Notes under the pieces: generated by a model
Database searches by the model: none
The model's input: the letters and a program-made list of their open reading frames with translations, nothing else
What the model was told of the DNA's origin: nothing
Assembly (NCBI GenBank): GCA_016808115.1
Contig: JAEQBH010001386.1
Span: 62,001-126,000, forward strand
Direction of reading: 5' to 3'
Origin: Tetrastigma voinierianum
Lineage: Eukaryota > Streptophyta > Magnoliopsida > Vitales > Vitaceae
Length of the DNA: 64,000 bases
Part shown: piece by piece, positions 34,631 to 46,123 of the stretch
How the letters are laid out: every line of letters begins with the position of its first letter
Position numbering within the stretch: position 1 is the first letter of the stretch
Position numbers and translations under genes: made by a program

Positions 34631-35603
34631 AATTATGCATTTTAATTCTTTACCTTTAAAATTATTATGCATTCTTATAACTTGTGCCATATCTTTTACA
34701 CATTTGTATAATATATCAAGACCACATTGAGCTTTCATCAATTCAATTAGTGATATAGTAATTTTGAAATCAAAATTTCAAAGTGATGTATTAAAAGGCA
34801 CCGATGGAGAGTGGCATCCGAGAGGAATTCATCATCAGAAATAGAGAGTTGTTTTCCTAAAGCTCCTTGAGTATTTACTAGTTTGGAGTGGAGCATGGAA
34901 GTTCACTTGAGGAGTTCTTGAATATTGCATTTTTAATTAATATGAAGACTGTTATTATGTTGTGTGACTTCTTTGCCAACTATATAGTGGAGTGAGATCT
35001 CAAGAAGCAAGCTTGAGCTAAGCAATTTGTGATAAAGTGAAAACAATGTATGAGTTTAGCTCTAATTGGGTACAATAAGAGTTCTTATTTACTGGTGGTG
35101 TGTCCAAGTCCTATTGGTTAGAAATGGAAAGGCTTAGTTACTAGGCCCCAGTGGATGACACCTACGTGCAAAATTGGATGTTATCTCATGCTTATAAATA
35201 TAAGCATTCGATCATAATCGGAGGATAGAACTTTGGGCGCATACCCAACATTGCCTCATATTGAGAAGTTATTTAATATATACATCAAAAGGAATAGGTG
35301 AAGATCAGAGGGTATCTTAAACTAAACCCCATGTTCTCCCAAAAAATATCTCACCAACTCATAATGTAAACAAGAGATAAAAATAATAAGGTAATAAAAT
35401 TATGCAGTACTAAAATATATTTATAGTCTCTAAAGTTCTCTGAGTTTAAATCATAGGTGCATCAGAATGAGTCAACAACAAATACTACATTCTTAATATG
35501 CCTAATTCAAAGTTTACACAGACGCTGTTATGAAAACAGTTCTGAAGATATGTAATTATTCATGCATGGATGTGCTTTCTGGAATGATATTTTTTTCCCA
35601 CTT
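33984..35603. other. Spacer between genes A and B
   Basis: Upstream region of A and 3' flank of B. No gene. It holds a TA microsatellite (about 34578-34629), a block shared with the 3' flank of A (34800-35370), and, inside that block, about 300 bases (35019-35320) with no counterpart in the 3' flank of A. Confidence 0.6.
34578..34629. repeat. (TA)n microsatellite
   Basis: About 26 perfect TA dinucleotides in the A-B spacer. Confidence 0.95.
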
Positions 35604-36176
35604 TCAAACTTGAGCTTGAGGTGCTGCACTTATCCGACGAACACGTTTACATATACTAATACACTCACAAGCCTTTTTCACGCTCCAGACCAGTCCTTTG
35701 ACAACTAGATAGGGGGGATAGAAGACACAGAAGAAACAGCAGGTACAGAGGATGCCATGGAGGGCAACGAAGAAATGAAAGACAAAGAAGAGTAAGTAAA
35801 AAATCAAGACGAAGATCACAGCAAAAATTTTGAACAGTTCTTTGCAAGGTCCTAGGATTGGTGAACGTAGAGGTGAGCATGAGAGAAAGAAAATGGGGAC
35901 AGGAAGAAATGCTACCACATTCCAAACAACATTTCTTGTCATTATCGGGACGATGGTTGCTCCAAACACCACCGCCATCATTAAGACAGACAGGACCAGA
36001 CATATAACTCCCTGTTTCAGCTTCTTAAAAAGATATGTCTTAAAGTCTTCTAATGGAAATGTGGATGTAAGGATGGAGAAAAATATACCCATTGAAGTCA
36101 AAGCCAGGGTAAGGGAGATCACATCAGCTAAAATGAGAACCAGAAAGAAGTTTAGAGTGAAGGATTGGAATACCGG
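35604..36176 (-). pseudogene. Gene B exon 5, distal part (after the solo LTR)
   Basis: Open frame from the insertion point to the TGA at 35604-35606: LILADVISLTLALTSMGIFF, then LEDFKTYLFKKLKQGVICLV, FLPVPIFFLSCSPLRSPILG, and a long hydrophobic tail ending SICKRVRRISAAPQAQV. This is the only copy in which the reading is uninterrupted from the second membrane segment to the natural C-terminus, so it defines the family's C-terminal extension. Confidence 0.85.
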
Positions 36177-36414
36177 TGTAAAACCCGGAAAAAAAAAAAA
36201 AAGAAATTGAAAAAATTTTATGAAAAAAAAAAGCAAAACAATGATTTGTCGATGCGTATATGTTGAAAACTTGGAAATTTTTTAGATCTCGAATGGCCAA
36301 GCTTAGGACCTCAACGTTGGATTCGGTCTCCTTGAGATTTGGTTGCCAAAGCAATTTTACAATTGGTGCAGGATGTCAGTATTTTATGTTTTTCGAAGCA
36401 TCGGGTGTCGGGTG

Positions 36415-36540
36415 ACATATGACAAGTCATGTGAGTGACACATGGCAGGTCATGGGATTGACACATGGCTTGCATGTCTTTACAAGACACCTGGCAAGCC
36501 ATGTGTGTGACACATGGTAAACCATGTGTCAACTTGCATG
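36415..36540. repeat. Palindrome array in the family 1 solo LTR
   Basis: Repeated ACACATGGCAAGCCATGTGT-like units, diverged from the array at 21826-21962, directly upstream of the TATA box. Confidence 0.75.
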
Positions 36541-36555
36541 GAATATGCAAGTAAG

Positions 36556-36563
36556 TATAAATA
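36556..36563 (+). promoter_or_regulatory. Likely TATA box of the family 1 LTR
   Basis: TATAAATA followed by GGAGGTG and then about 100 bases of almost pure A and G (36570-36672), mirroring the second copy of this LTR. Confidence 0.5.
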
Positions 36564-38512
36564 GGAGGTGTTCGTAGAAGGAGGGAAGTAGGAAAGAAAG
36601 AAGGGAGGAAAGGAGAGAAAGGAAGGAGAAAAGAAAAGAAAGAAAAGAGGAAAAGGAAAGAAAGAGAATGAGGAAGGAGGTTGGTGATTTCTTTCTGAGT
36701 TCATTAGCGTTATTGGTCGAGTCGTAGGACTAGGGTAGATGCGGAGATTCAGTGCGACTTGAGGTAGAGATTTTTCCTACTTTAGTTTATTCCTAGCCTT
36801 TGGGCTATTGTTTTGGGCTGATTTTGGAACTATGTTGTGTCATGTTAATGGCATGGGACAGGTTTGTAGCTAGTTCAAAGGACTGCTTTTGGAGCGAATT
36901 TGGGTTGAAAATTTGCATTTACGGGAGTTTCCAAAATACTCCTGCAACCCTCGGGCAAGCTATTGCATGAATTGACGCAATAGTGTGGCTCCAAGTGTAC
37001 TCTAACTTCGGACAACCATATCTTTTTTGTCTAAACTCCGATTTGCGTGTTCTTGGACTCTATGAAAAGCTCTTTGAGTCTAGAATCTAACCATATGCCA
37101 TTGATTGGAATTTGGTGCTCACATCACTGCTGAAATTTTGATCATAACACCAAGTGTACTATTTACATGACATGACATGCTTGTTTGATGAAATGTTTAT
37201 ATGTGTATTAATATATTGACATGTGATGAATTTTATGTGTAGACATGGCCATTACATGGCATGTTGTAGGCTATTTTGTTGACATGTTATGTCATAAATT
37301 AGCCTAGAGGATAAAGTGCTTTATTACTTGACTAAGTAATGATTTGTATGTGATGTTGATATATGCTTGTGTGATACACTGACATGAATGAGTTAATGTA
37401 GGGAAATTATATGCATGTTTGATATAATTGCTCAGGATGCATTGGTGATATGCATGTTTAATAAAATTGCCCATATAACATTAATCATATATGTGACATG
37501 GTACAAATAGGCAATGGCATATTGCATTGCATATGTATGGGGACATCGCATTAAATGGGTGTGAGTGCATGGTTAATGAATCAACACTGCGTTTGGTGTT
37601 TTATTGGGTGGGCTCGTTTGAATGGGACAACGTCCAACAGAGTCGCACGATTAATTGAAATGATAAAGAAAATATGTGTCGGGTATCAATAAGAAGGGAT
37701 AGATTCCCCTTTGAGTGAAAGACCCGTCAATTATGGTCAGACATAGTACCCAGTGGTGAAAGGCCGTAAAAGTGTCTAAGTTTGTGGAGCTTATGGTGAG
37801 ACACCAAAAATCCACTACCCACAAAAAGACGCATAAGTTTGAATATAAAATGATCATTGTGATGTATTATCCAAAAAGTTTTTGGTTTATAAACAAATGA
37901 AATTTGTTTTGAAAGTGATCATGGGATGTCATCCAGAATAACAGTTTTTCACACATGGTCTTAGGCGATGTGTGAGGGAGTCAATGAGGACTCAGGCACA
38001 TGATAAATGATGAGTTACATCTCATTTCATAACATGTAGGATTTCATGGTAGAAATTACATTTTATGGAATGATTGTGGTGAGTGTGCGACTGTTACATG
38101 TGCACTTAGGTGGAGAGTAGCTTCTATAGGAGTTATCTCTACTGGGTGTGGCTCACCTTTTATGAGAAAAACATTTCGAGTCTTGGGACCAGGACACGGT
38201 GGATGTACATGTAGGCGATGGTGTGAAGAAGGTCGACATGTGGCCTTGATATTCATTTGTAAAATATATTATAACAAAATAGTTTTAATATGATTTTGTT
38301 TAAGAGTCTTTATAATAAATTCTTAAGGACTATTATGACATAGTCTTGAGTAATATTTTGAGTATGGTTGAAAGGGTCCGATGAGGTTCTTGCACAATAA
38401 ATGAGTCTTGATGAATGAGACACGATAGTGTGGTATCGAGATATGCGATACCCACATGTATTCTGTAGGTTGACGGTTGGTCAACGGGACCCCTAGGGTT
38501 TGGGGTGTCACA

Positions 38513-38734
38513 ACTGGTGCCTTGATTAGGACCTCTTGGAACTGTGTAGGTCGCTGCAAAGGCAACGATGGCTATGAAAATAGAAAGAATGGTGCAATTC
38601 TTAGTGGTGCGCATTAGCCATTCCTTAGCATCTTGGTGGAGTTGTTCATTTGTAGCAGCAAATAATTCTTCAGCAGTGTTGTTGTCGTTGTTGAGATGAT
38701 TGCTGACAAGCATCTTAGATAGTGACTTCACTTT
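38513..38734 (-). pseudogene. Gene B exon 5, proximal part (before the solo LTR)
   Basis: The acceptor CTGCAG|AAAGTGAAG is at 38734. Reads KVKSLSKMLVSNHLNNDNNT, AKEWLMRTTKNCTILSIFIA, then TVPRGPNQG before the insertion. The second residue of the diagnostic PGG triplet is Arg instead of Gly, as also in gene C. Confidence 0.85.
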
Positions 38735-38836
38735 CTGCAGTACTCACACATGCAAATAGTGTCACTGAGTTGGGTTTTTCTTTTTGTGATCCCTTCATCC
38801 ATAATCAGACTAAATTAAAAGGTAAATTTGACGTTA

Positions 38837-39055
38837 GGGCAGATTTATTGGCTCTTTTGATAACTGTTTTTATTCTAAAAAAGAAAACAAATAAAATATT
38901 TTTGGTTACCAGTTTTTTTGTTCTAAAAAAAAAATTAAAAAGCACAAAATTCAAAAAACAAGAAAAGTTTTTCAGGAAACACCAAAATAGTATTCTCTCT
39001 ATTTTCAAAAATAGTTTTCAAAAACAGTTTTAAAAAACTAGTACCAAACAGGCCC
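38837..39055. mobile_element. Tourist-like MITE, intron 4 of gene B
   Basis: 219 bp flanked by TTA on each side. It occupies exactly the same position as 46124-46361 in gene C, while the sites in A (about 5965) and D (about 54035) are empty and contain a single TTA. Confidence 0.8.
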
Positions 39056-39270
39056 TTAATCTTTGATTCTAGTAAACTTGATGCTATTATTTATTTAACA
39101 ACTTAAACTTATATGTCTACTATAGTAGCTTTTAATGGATATCTTCACTTCTCCACAAGACCACAATGATAAATGAATCAATCTCATGTTGCTTTTTTGG
39201 CTCATGTGTAAAAACCCACTTTTGTTGTGGGAAAAAATAGGTTGATATAAGCGCTCATAAAAGGAATCCA

Positions 39271-39860
39271 TATTGAGGTTTGTAGAGATCTATTTTCACC
39301 ATTTTGATAAGTAGTATTACCTATTTGTTTGAGCATTATAGTTTCCACCATTACGTTTAGGGAATTTCTATTATGACCTAAAGGTTTGTAATTCCATATT
39401 GAAAATAATAGAAGTTTTTCTGCAATGCTAGCGGATGTAGTCAATAATACTAAACCTCGTAACATATTGATATGTGTTCATACTATTTTCATTTATTGCT
39501 TGTGTGTTTAGTATCAAATTGTTTCTAGTGGCATACAATAATTGGTATCAAATTCTTTGGCGTCTCACTATAATTTATAAAAAAACCTATGTTAGGGTTT
39601 GCAAAGATCTCCTTATTCCCACTTTCCTTTTAGAATTATTTATAATTTATCACCTATAATTGATTGGGTGATAATGATTTGCCACAATTACTTTTGGGGA
39701 ATTTCTATTGTGGCCTAAATGTTTGTATTTCTCTTTTAAAAATAATGGAAAATTTTCTACAGCACTGGAAGACATAAATAACTTTAGTATTGGTGTTCAT
39801 TCATTTAATTTCTTATTCATTTTGTGTGTTTGGTATCAAATTCTATTATTTGAAAAACAA
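39271..39860 (+). repeat. Internally deleted copia LTR pair, intron 4 of gene B
   Basis: Two related LTR copies (the first opening ATTGAGGTTTGTAGAG, the second opening TGTTAGGGTTTGCAAAG near 39590) enclose only about 50 bases that include a TTGGTATCAAA primer-binding-like motif. It is the same element as at 6175-6446, with its coding part deleted. Confidence 0.7.
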
Positions 39861-40232
39861 TATATCATTCAATGATATGGAAACTACTTATCATATTATA
39901 TGAAAAGGGCGATCTATAGCAAAGGAAAAATCGATAAAAAAAAGTGATCTTTTTTGTTTATATTTCTAGTAAGGTTTCATAATTATTAATTCTTAGACTA
40001 TATTTTCTTCTACTTAATGTGATTTTATTTCTTTATATCTAATTCTTACCTTTTTTTTTATTCATGACACCCATTTAGCTACTTAGTATTTTTCCACACA
40101 TGTTACCCATTTTACCTAACAAATAACTTTATTTTTGGCTATAAAGACTACTGAATAATCACATGGACTGACCTAAGTGAATACATGTGAACAATATTTA
40201 TGTTTGTGGTTAATGGGTAAGTAGAAGTGTAC

Positions 40233-40719
40233 CTCAAACAAAAGCAACTCATCTCGGAGCTAGACGGCATGATTTTGCTTCTTTTCACTAGCTTGACTTT
40301 TTCTTTTTTGACTAACCATATGCAATATAGGGTTCCCTTCTGTATTTGTAGTTGATAATAGCCTTCGGACAAATACTTCATGCTTTACCACCAAATCAAA
40401 GATATCAATATGACGGTATAGGATTGCCACATGTAATATGTCCATTCCCTCCTTATTATTATGGTTTAATTAACTAAAACCCAAATTCAAGGAATGCTTT
40501 GACAATTTCTACGTATTTGACATTGATGCCAAACAATGGACTTTCGTTTGCTCTTCTTGTACAGTTGAACTTTCTTGGGAGTTTTGTTTCTTTCCTTTTA
40601 TCGAGACAATGTAGGAGCATTCTTCTACAGATCACTGTTTATAAGCTAGGCCTATTTCTTGAAAACATGCCGTAGTATCTTCCATTACCAAAAGCTTGAC
40701 TAGTACCAGAAGTATGCAT
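40233..40719 (-). pseudogene. Gene B exon 4, degraded
   Basis: The acceptor AAACAG|ATGC and donor GAG|GTACAC survive. The 3' half is readable: MDILHVAILYRHIDIFDLVV, EVFVRRLLSTTNTEGNPILH, then VSQKRKSQASEKKQNHAV. The first half has multiple indels relative to gene D (487 against 505 nt). Confidence 0.8.
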
Positions 40720-41643
40720 CTGTTTTGTTTTTAGTAAGTGAGATGTTAAAGATTACTTTTATGTAACATTGAAAACTATTTGATAGAAAAGTACATTTTT
40801 TATATGGAAGATCATATTTCACAAATCTAAAAGTTAACAACTAAAATAATGAAACATAGAAATACTGAATTTGAAAACGAACAAGCTAGAATTGTATGAA
40901 TCAATTCATTAAAATATTGTGCTAAGGGCATGAGATTACTTACATTGTTGTCTATGATGTCTTTGGATAAAGCCAATTTAGTACTACAGCTTATTTTATT
41001 GATAAGAGGCCCCTAACACCATTGATCAATTGCAGGATCGATCCTAAATAAGTTTAGAGTAGTAAAAAGGTAAATTACCTTTTGATCTCAAAAACAGTTT
41101 GGTTGCATTTCTTATCTTCATGTTCACTCCATTGCTAAAAGTAATCTAGATCCAAAATAATAATGATAATTACTATTATATTGTACAAGTTGACCATAAA
41201 GCATAAAAGTGTGAGTGTAAAGTTAAAAAACTATAAATAATTTAATTGAAATATTTTTTTAAAGGAATGAGTTCACTACTACAATTATTAAAAACAATGG
41301 CACTTGATTCCTTGAGGCTTTCAGGAAAGTGTCATTAATTCAATTATAATATTAGATTAATGGAAACTTATTATTAACTCTTAAAGACATGCATTGAAAA
41401 ACTAGTAGTTTAAGGTGAACTATCTAATAAATTTACTATAGATTATAAAAATGTTTAAAAATAATTTTTTTAAAGATAATATAAAACATTATGCTCATGG
41501 TGTAAGATATCCTAATTCTACATAGAAATTTCTTATTATTAATTTTTTTAAAGGAAAGTATATCAATAGACTTTTTTTAGAGAATAAAACTCATTGAGAT
41601 AAATATGCAATCTACATACAAAAGCTAGCTTTCCAGAACTTAC

Positions 41644-41683
41644 CTTTCTTCAAGTTTCTTAGCGGTGGTAAAAGAGGAATAAT
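41644..41683 (-). pseudogene. Gene B exon 3 (40 nt)
   Basis: Same position, length and splice borders (CAG|ATTATT...AAAG|GTAAGT) as in A, C and D. In phase it reads (D)YSSFTTAKKLEE(R), slightly diverged but open. Classed as part of a broken gene. Confidence 0.6.
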
Positions 41684-42615
41684 CTGAAAAATAAATTCAT
41701 TAGTGAGATGTTTAGGCTATTTGATGGGAAAAATAAGGAGCATATATGATAGAAGGAAATAAATGGAACTTGAAAATTATAAAAAAATTGAGGCAAATAA
41801 TTAATGGTTAATGGACACAAAACCAAATAAAAAAAAGAAAAGGAAAATTTTGTATTAAACAAAATCATCATATCCAAATCCTTATTTTGTTGGGAAGGGA
41901 AAATTTGAGTAGAAAACATTTACATCTATGAGAGCCTCTATTTCACAGTATGGAAGTTATTATGGACATTGAATTTTACTTAATTTCATTCCACTTATCA
42001 GCATCAAGGCAACACCATGATCTCGTTCTAGTTGTTTATTTATTTATCTTCAAACTTGAACGAGAATCATACATATTTCTTCTTTTCCGATCCAAAAGAA
42101 AATCCAAAAGAAAATATAATTCAAATTCCCCGACTCTAATGAAAGATCCTCTAATATTATAAAAGTTTTACAACTTTTTTTTAAGTAGCCAAAATCAAGT
42201 AAAATATATATCAAAATTTTATATAGGATGGATACATTTATGAGTTCACCTCAACAAAAGAGTTTAGAGGGAGTTACCTGTATATATATCATCAATCTCG
42301 TCCACTGCTTTTTGTGGTTTTGATCATTTATGTTTTTACGTTGAACTTATATGAATTTAATTTTTGTTTGAATTATCAATTCACCTAATCCAATCAAGTA
42401 GCTCTACATTACTTAGAACATATACCTCTTCAAAAGATAAAGTAAACTTGGTATAAAAATTTTATTAAAGGATAAATAAAGAGTATATTCAGCATTAGAA
42501 CTATACTAATGCCCACATCCAATTTCTACAAAATATTGTTTTCCAAATAATAAAAAAAAGGAGTGCTTAAGTAAGCAAAAGATGGATCAAGAAGAAAGAA
42601 TTAAATATATCATAC

Positions 42616-42909
42616 CAAAGTTGATGAGTCCCTCTATTGCTTCGCTCATCATATTCAATGCCCTTGTTGTTTCCCTTGTTGTTTCCCTTATAAACATCAT
42701 GAAGGCAAGTTTCTCCTTTTCCAATTCATTTTCATGCATTGACTTCATTTTTTGTTTTGAGTTCATGAGACCATGAATTCTCCTTTTAAGTAGCTTCGAC
42801 ACCACAAATGCACTTGAATTGCATGTGAGGGATTGAAGTGCTGTCATTGAGTTTTGATCTCTTTCTTTAATTAGATATCCATATCTCCTTGTAACGTTGT
42901 CAGCCAAGA
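42616..42909 (-). pseudogene. Gene B exon 2
   Basis: Acceptor GACAG|TCTTGG, donor TTTG|GTATGA, 294 nt (a multiple of three). Open: LADNVTRRYGYLIKERDQNS, MTALQSLTCNSSAFVV, a basic linker with MNSKQKMKSMHENELEKEK, and the repeat-like RETTRETTRALN. It ends AIEGLINF(G). No lesion inside this exon. Confidence 0.8.
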
Positions 42910-43780
42910 CTGTCTCATGTTGATTTTGAAATTTTTTTTTGTTAAATTAGTAACCTATGCATCTCAAAAAGTATTTGGAAGAGAAATATGTATATAATTA
43001 TATTATTTGATTAAATAAACGTAATCAAATTATTTGTAATTTATAAAATATTTTATTATTGATTTATATTAATGTCTTATTTTTTGACTTTTTTGTTGTT
43101 TACTTCAATAATTTTCATATGCATTAACAACCCACACCATGAGTTAGGCTTCAGATTTCTTTTCTTTGTTGGGTTTTATCTCTTTTTATATCTTAAGTTT
43201 CATTATTAGTCTGATTTAATCAATATACAATATAATTGATTTCTTTTTTAAACAAATCAATGAATAATTCTTGTTTAAAATCTAACATAACTAAACTAGT
43301 GTTAACATTTTCTTATGTTATATGGAATAAATCTTAATTCCTACATAACAATAAAATCTAATTGTTACATAATAGTTAAAGACTTTACAATAATATGATT
43401 TTATTACCATCGTATTATTAGAAGTCTATTTTTCATCAAAAAAGATATTAGTTTGGGAAACTACAAGAAATACGTGGACTAAATAAAAACTCTAATATTC
43501 TCTATCTTAATTTTTAAAAAGACAACTAGTCAACTTAAACACAATTCTCTACATATTCTTTTGTAAAAATTTTATCATTTCTTTTTATCAACTTTCATTC
43601 CTTTTCATAACTAAATCATTTCTATTGTTTAAAAAAAAAAACACTACATTTTGAAAATAAGAACAATTCTCATGGTGAGGCTCAAGGCTCAAGAAGACAA
43701 TGATGTCAGATATAAGACTTTACTATTTAATGGTAAATGATTACCAATTACTAAATGCAGAAAATATAAATATAACTCAC

Positions 43781-44307
43781 CAAAACACTCGGCGGCGATG
43801 GAAATATGAAGAACAGTTGTTCCATCATTCCTCCGCAAATGAGCTTTGCTTTCTTCTTGACTTAGTTTCTCTAGTTCCATTTTGTCAGCCAGAAACTCAA
43901 ACATTTGAGTTTGACCATACCGGGCTGCACAAAAAATAGGCTTCTCTCCTAAGTCGTTGGAGGCAGTTAGCAATTCCGCATCTCTCTTCAACAGCTCCTC
44001 CGCTGCTCCTTTCATGGCATCTCTGGTGGCTACTTCGTGGAGTATAGTGTTGCCGTCATCGTTCTTTTTACTGGAAAGTTTCCGGTTGCAGTCGGCCGGC
44101 AATATATTCAGTATGTCTAGCGAGAGATCTTTGTTTGGAGTGAGCGGCCATGTGGAGGGCTGTATCGTTGTGAACACTAATTTTCTGTAATACGTATTTA
44201 GGATGAGCAAGGCAGAGTCGTCTCACCTCTGAGTAATTTTCGTTAACGAAAGCATTGTAAAAATCTGTAATGCGGCTGCTGATCATATCATTAATGTTGT
44301 CCGCCAT
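43781..44307 (-). pseudogene. Gene B exon 1, frameshifted
   Basis: The start codon at 44305-44307 opens MADNINDMISSRITDFYNAF and runs to NDTALHMAAHSKQ. There GATCTTTG replaces GATCTCTTTG (2-nt loss near 44130), throwing the frame. The rest is open in the second frame: LPADCNRKLSSKKNDDGN, TILHEVATRDAMKGAAEELL, EKPIFCAARYGQTQMFEFLA, then LRRNDGTTVLHISIAAECF(G) and the donor TTTTG|GTGAGT. Confidence 0.9.
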
Positions 44308-44400
44308 GATGAGTACGGAGGGGGGAGCTGTTGTTGGTCTCTCAAGTAATCTGAAAACTGATGATCCAAATTTCCTAACAGGACTTACGGTCTATCAAAC

Positions 44401-44670
44401 TGTTAATATTTTAGAACTTAGAACCCTTTTCACCTTGGCCTTATACTAGCACTTCAACTGGACCATGTCCAACCTATGTAGGTTTTTTCTTTTTCTAGTC
44501 CTTTTAGAGGATGATAAATGTGGAGCCTCTTCCACCATGATCGGCTTTTGGCCCAGGCTACGTCTGAATCATTATCTTTTAGGAACCTTCGCCTCTCCTT
44601 TAAGGCGCTTGGAGTAGGAGGAAGGTTCTTCCTATATAATTCACTTAGATTGGACCATGTCCTTCCAACA
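44401..44670 (-). mobile_element. TRIM retrotransposon upstream of gene B
   Basis: On the minus strand a short LTR beginning TGTTGGAAGGACATGG is followed by about 100 internal bases (GAAGAGGCTCCACATTTATC, then an A/G-rich tract) and a second, diverged LTR ending TATTAACA. Same family as 60557-60885. The flanks, GTCTATCAAAC on the left and ATCACTATTTTTGTAG on the right, correspond to one uninterrupted stretch in gene D (about 60268-60290). Length about 270 bp. No coding capacity. Confidence 0.75.
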
Positions 44671-44754
44671 ATCACTATTTTTGTAGTCTGCTTTCTATAA
44701 TAAAGTAATTAAGTGAAGGATAGATGAAGAAGGAGTCAAATATACCATACCAAA

Positions 44755-44948
44755 GTTGATGAGTCGCTCTATTGCTCCACTCATCACTTTTATTGCCATA
44801 ATTGTTGCCCTTATCAGCATCATCAATTCATATTTCTCCTTTCCAATTCATTTTCCTTATGCTTGATTAAATCCACTAATCATTCACAATTATGTTTTGA
44901 CTTCATTATCTCCTTGCAATATAGTTAGCCAACCCTATCTCATGTTGA
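44755..44948 (-). pseudogene. Orphan exon 2 remnant between genes B and C
   Basis: Contains both borders of an E2 (donor TTTG|GTATGG near 44755; acceptor-like GAGATAG|GGTTGGCTAACTAT near 44948) but lacks the middle third, including the YLIKERDQNSMTALQ segment. It belongs neither to B nor C: it lies upstream of B E1 and downstream of C E5. It is a relic of an extra unit lost by deletion or unequal crossing-over. Confidence 0.7.
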
Positions 44949-45187
44949 TTTTGCAAGGATAAAATCGAAAAAAGAATGTTAAATTAGTAACATCTGCATC
45001 CCAAAAAGTATTTGGAAGGGAAATATGTATATACTTTTGATATGCATGCAATATATTTGTATTCAAATTATTTCTGTGTAAACAAAAGTTTAAAACATAG
45101 GCGCATCACAATGAGTCAACAACAAATACTGCGTACATTCTTAATATGCCTAATTATTAACTTTACACAGTTATCCTTTTTCTACTT

Positions 45188-46020
45188 TCAAACTTGAGCT
45201 AGAGGTGCTGCAGTTGGCTGAGGAGATTGGATATCGAACTGGGATTTATTCCCGCTTAGCCAACCAATGCGTTTACAAATCATAATACAATCACAAGCCT
45301 TTTACACGGTCCAGACCAGTCCTTTGAAAACTAGATAGGTGGGATAGAGGACTAAGATGAGAACAAAGAGGACAGTGCCGAAACAGTGGCTAACGAAGAG
45401 AAGGAGGACATAGGGATGTAAGCAAAAAAACAAGACGATGCTTACAACAAAAAATTTGAACAGTTCTCTACAAGCTCCCAGGATTAGTGAACGTAGAGGT
45501 GAACATGAGAGAAAGAAAATGGGGACAGGAAGGAATGCTACCACATCCCAAACAACATTTTTCGTCGTTATCAGGACGATGGTTGCTCCAATCGCCGCCA
45601 CCATCGCTGTGACCGACACAACCAGACATATAACTCCCTGTTTTAGCTTCTTAAAAAGATATGTCTTGAAGTCTTCTAATGGAAATGAGGATGTAAGGAT
45701 GGAGAAAAATATACCCACTGAAGCCAAAGCCAGGGTAAGGGAGATCACATCAGCTAAAATGAAAACCAGAAAGAAGGGTTTAGAGTGAAGGATTGGAATA
45801 CCGGTATCTTGATTAGGACCTCTTGGTACTGTATAGGCCGCTCCAAAGGCAACGGTGGCTATGAAAACAGAAGAATGGTGCAGTTCTCAGTGGTGCGCAT
45901 TAGCCATTCCTTGGCATCTTGGTGGAGTTGTTCATTGGAAGCAGCAAACAATTCTTCAGCAGTCTTGTTGTCATTGTTGAGATGATTGCTGACAAGCATC
46001 TTAGAGAGTGACTTCACTTT
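45188..46020 (-). pseudogene. Gene C exon 5: PGG domain with 1-nt deletion and late stop
   Basis: The acceptor CTGCAG|AAAGTG is at 46020. In the ENCTILSVF segment, ACAGAAGAATGG (plus strand, about 45867-45878) lacks one A present in D (ACAGAAAGAATGG), shifting the frame. Downstream the family sequence is open at 45302-45748 (SLTLALASVGIFFSILTSSF, FLPVPIFFLSCSPLRSLILG) until GTG TAA near 45300, where other copies have GTG AAA. The last 30 or so residues (ending AAPLAQV) follow in the same frame. Confidence 0.85.
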
Positions 46021-46123
46021 CTGCAGTACTCACACATGCAAATACAGTCACTCAGAAAATTTTTTTTTTTGTTTGTGATCCCTTCGTCTATAACAAGACT
46101 AAATTAAAAGATGGTGACGTTTA

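Larger units (their letters stand above)
36177..38512 (+). mobile_element. Solo LTR (family 1, 2.3 kb) inserted in exon 5 of gene B
   Basis: Plus-strand ends TGTAAAACCCGG and GGGGTGTCACA. The flanking duplication is ACCGG (36172-36176) and ACTGG (38513-38517), one mismatch. Removing it restores the TACCGGTGTCTTGATTAGG-type exon sequence seen in C and D. Its 3' end is the reverse complement of the start of 19650-22169, so both belong to one family. No coding domains. It carries a TATA box at 36556-36563, a palindrome array and a purine tract. Confidence 0.95.
35604..44307 (-). pseudogene. Ankyrin-PGG gene copy B, broken by a solo LTR in its PGG exon
   Basis: Exons E1 43781-44307, E2 42616-42909, E3 41644-41683, E4 40233-40719, E5 38513-38734 plus 35604-36176. 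The compact layout matches C and D. Lesions: a 2-nt deletion in E1, several indels in E4, and a 2.3 kb solo LTR within E5. The PGG motif is altered to PRG. A TRIM element sits about 95 bp upstream of the start codon. I consider it a dead copy. Confidence 0.85.
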
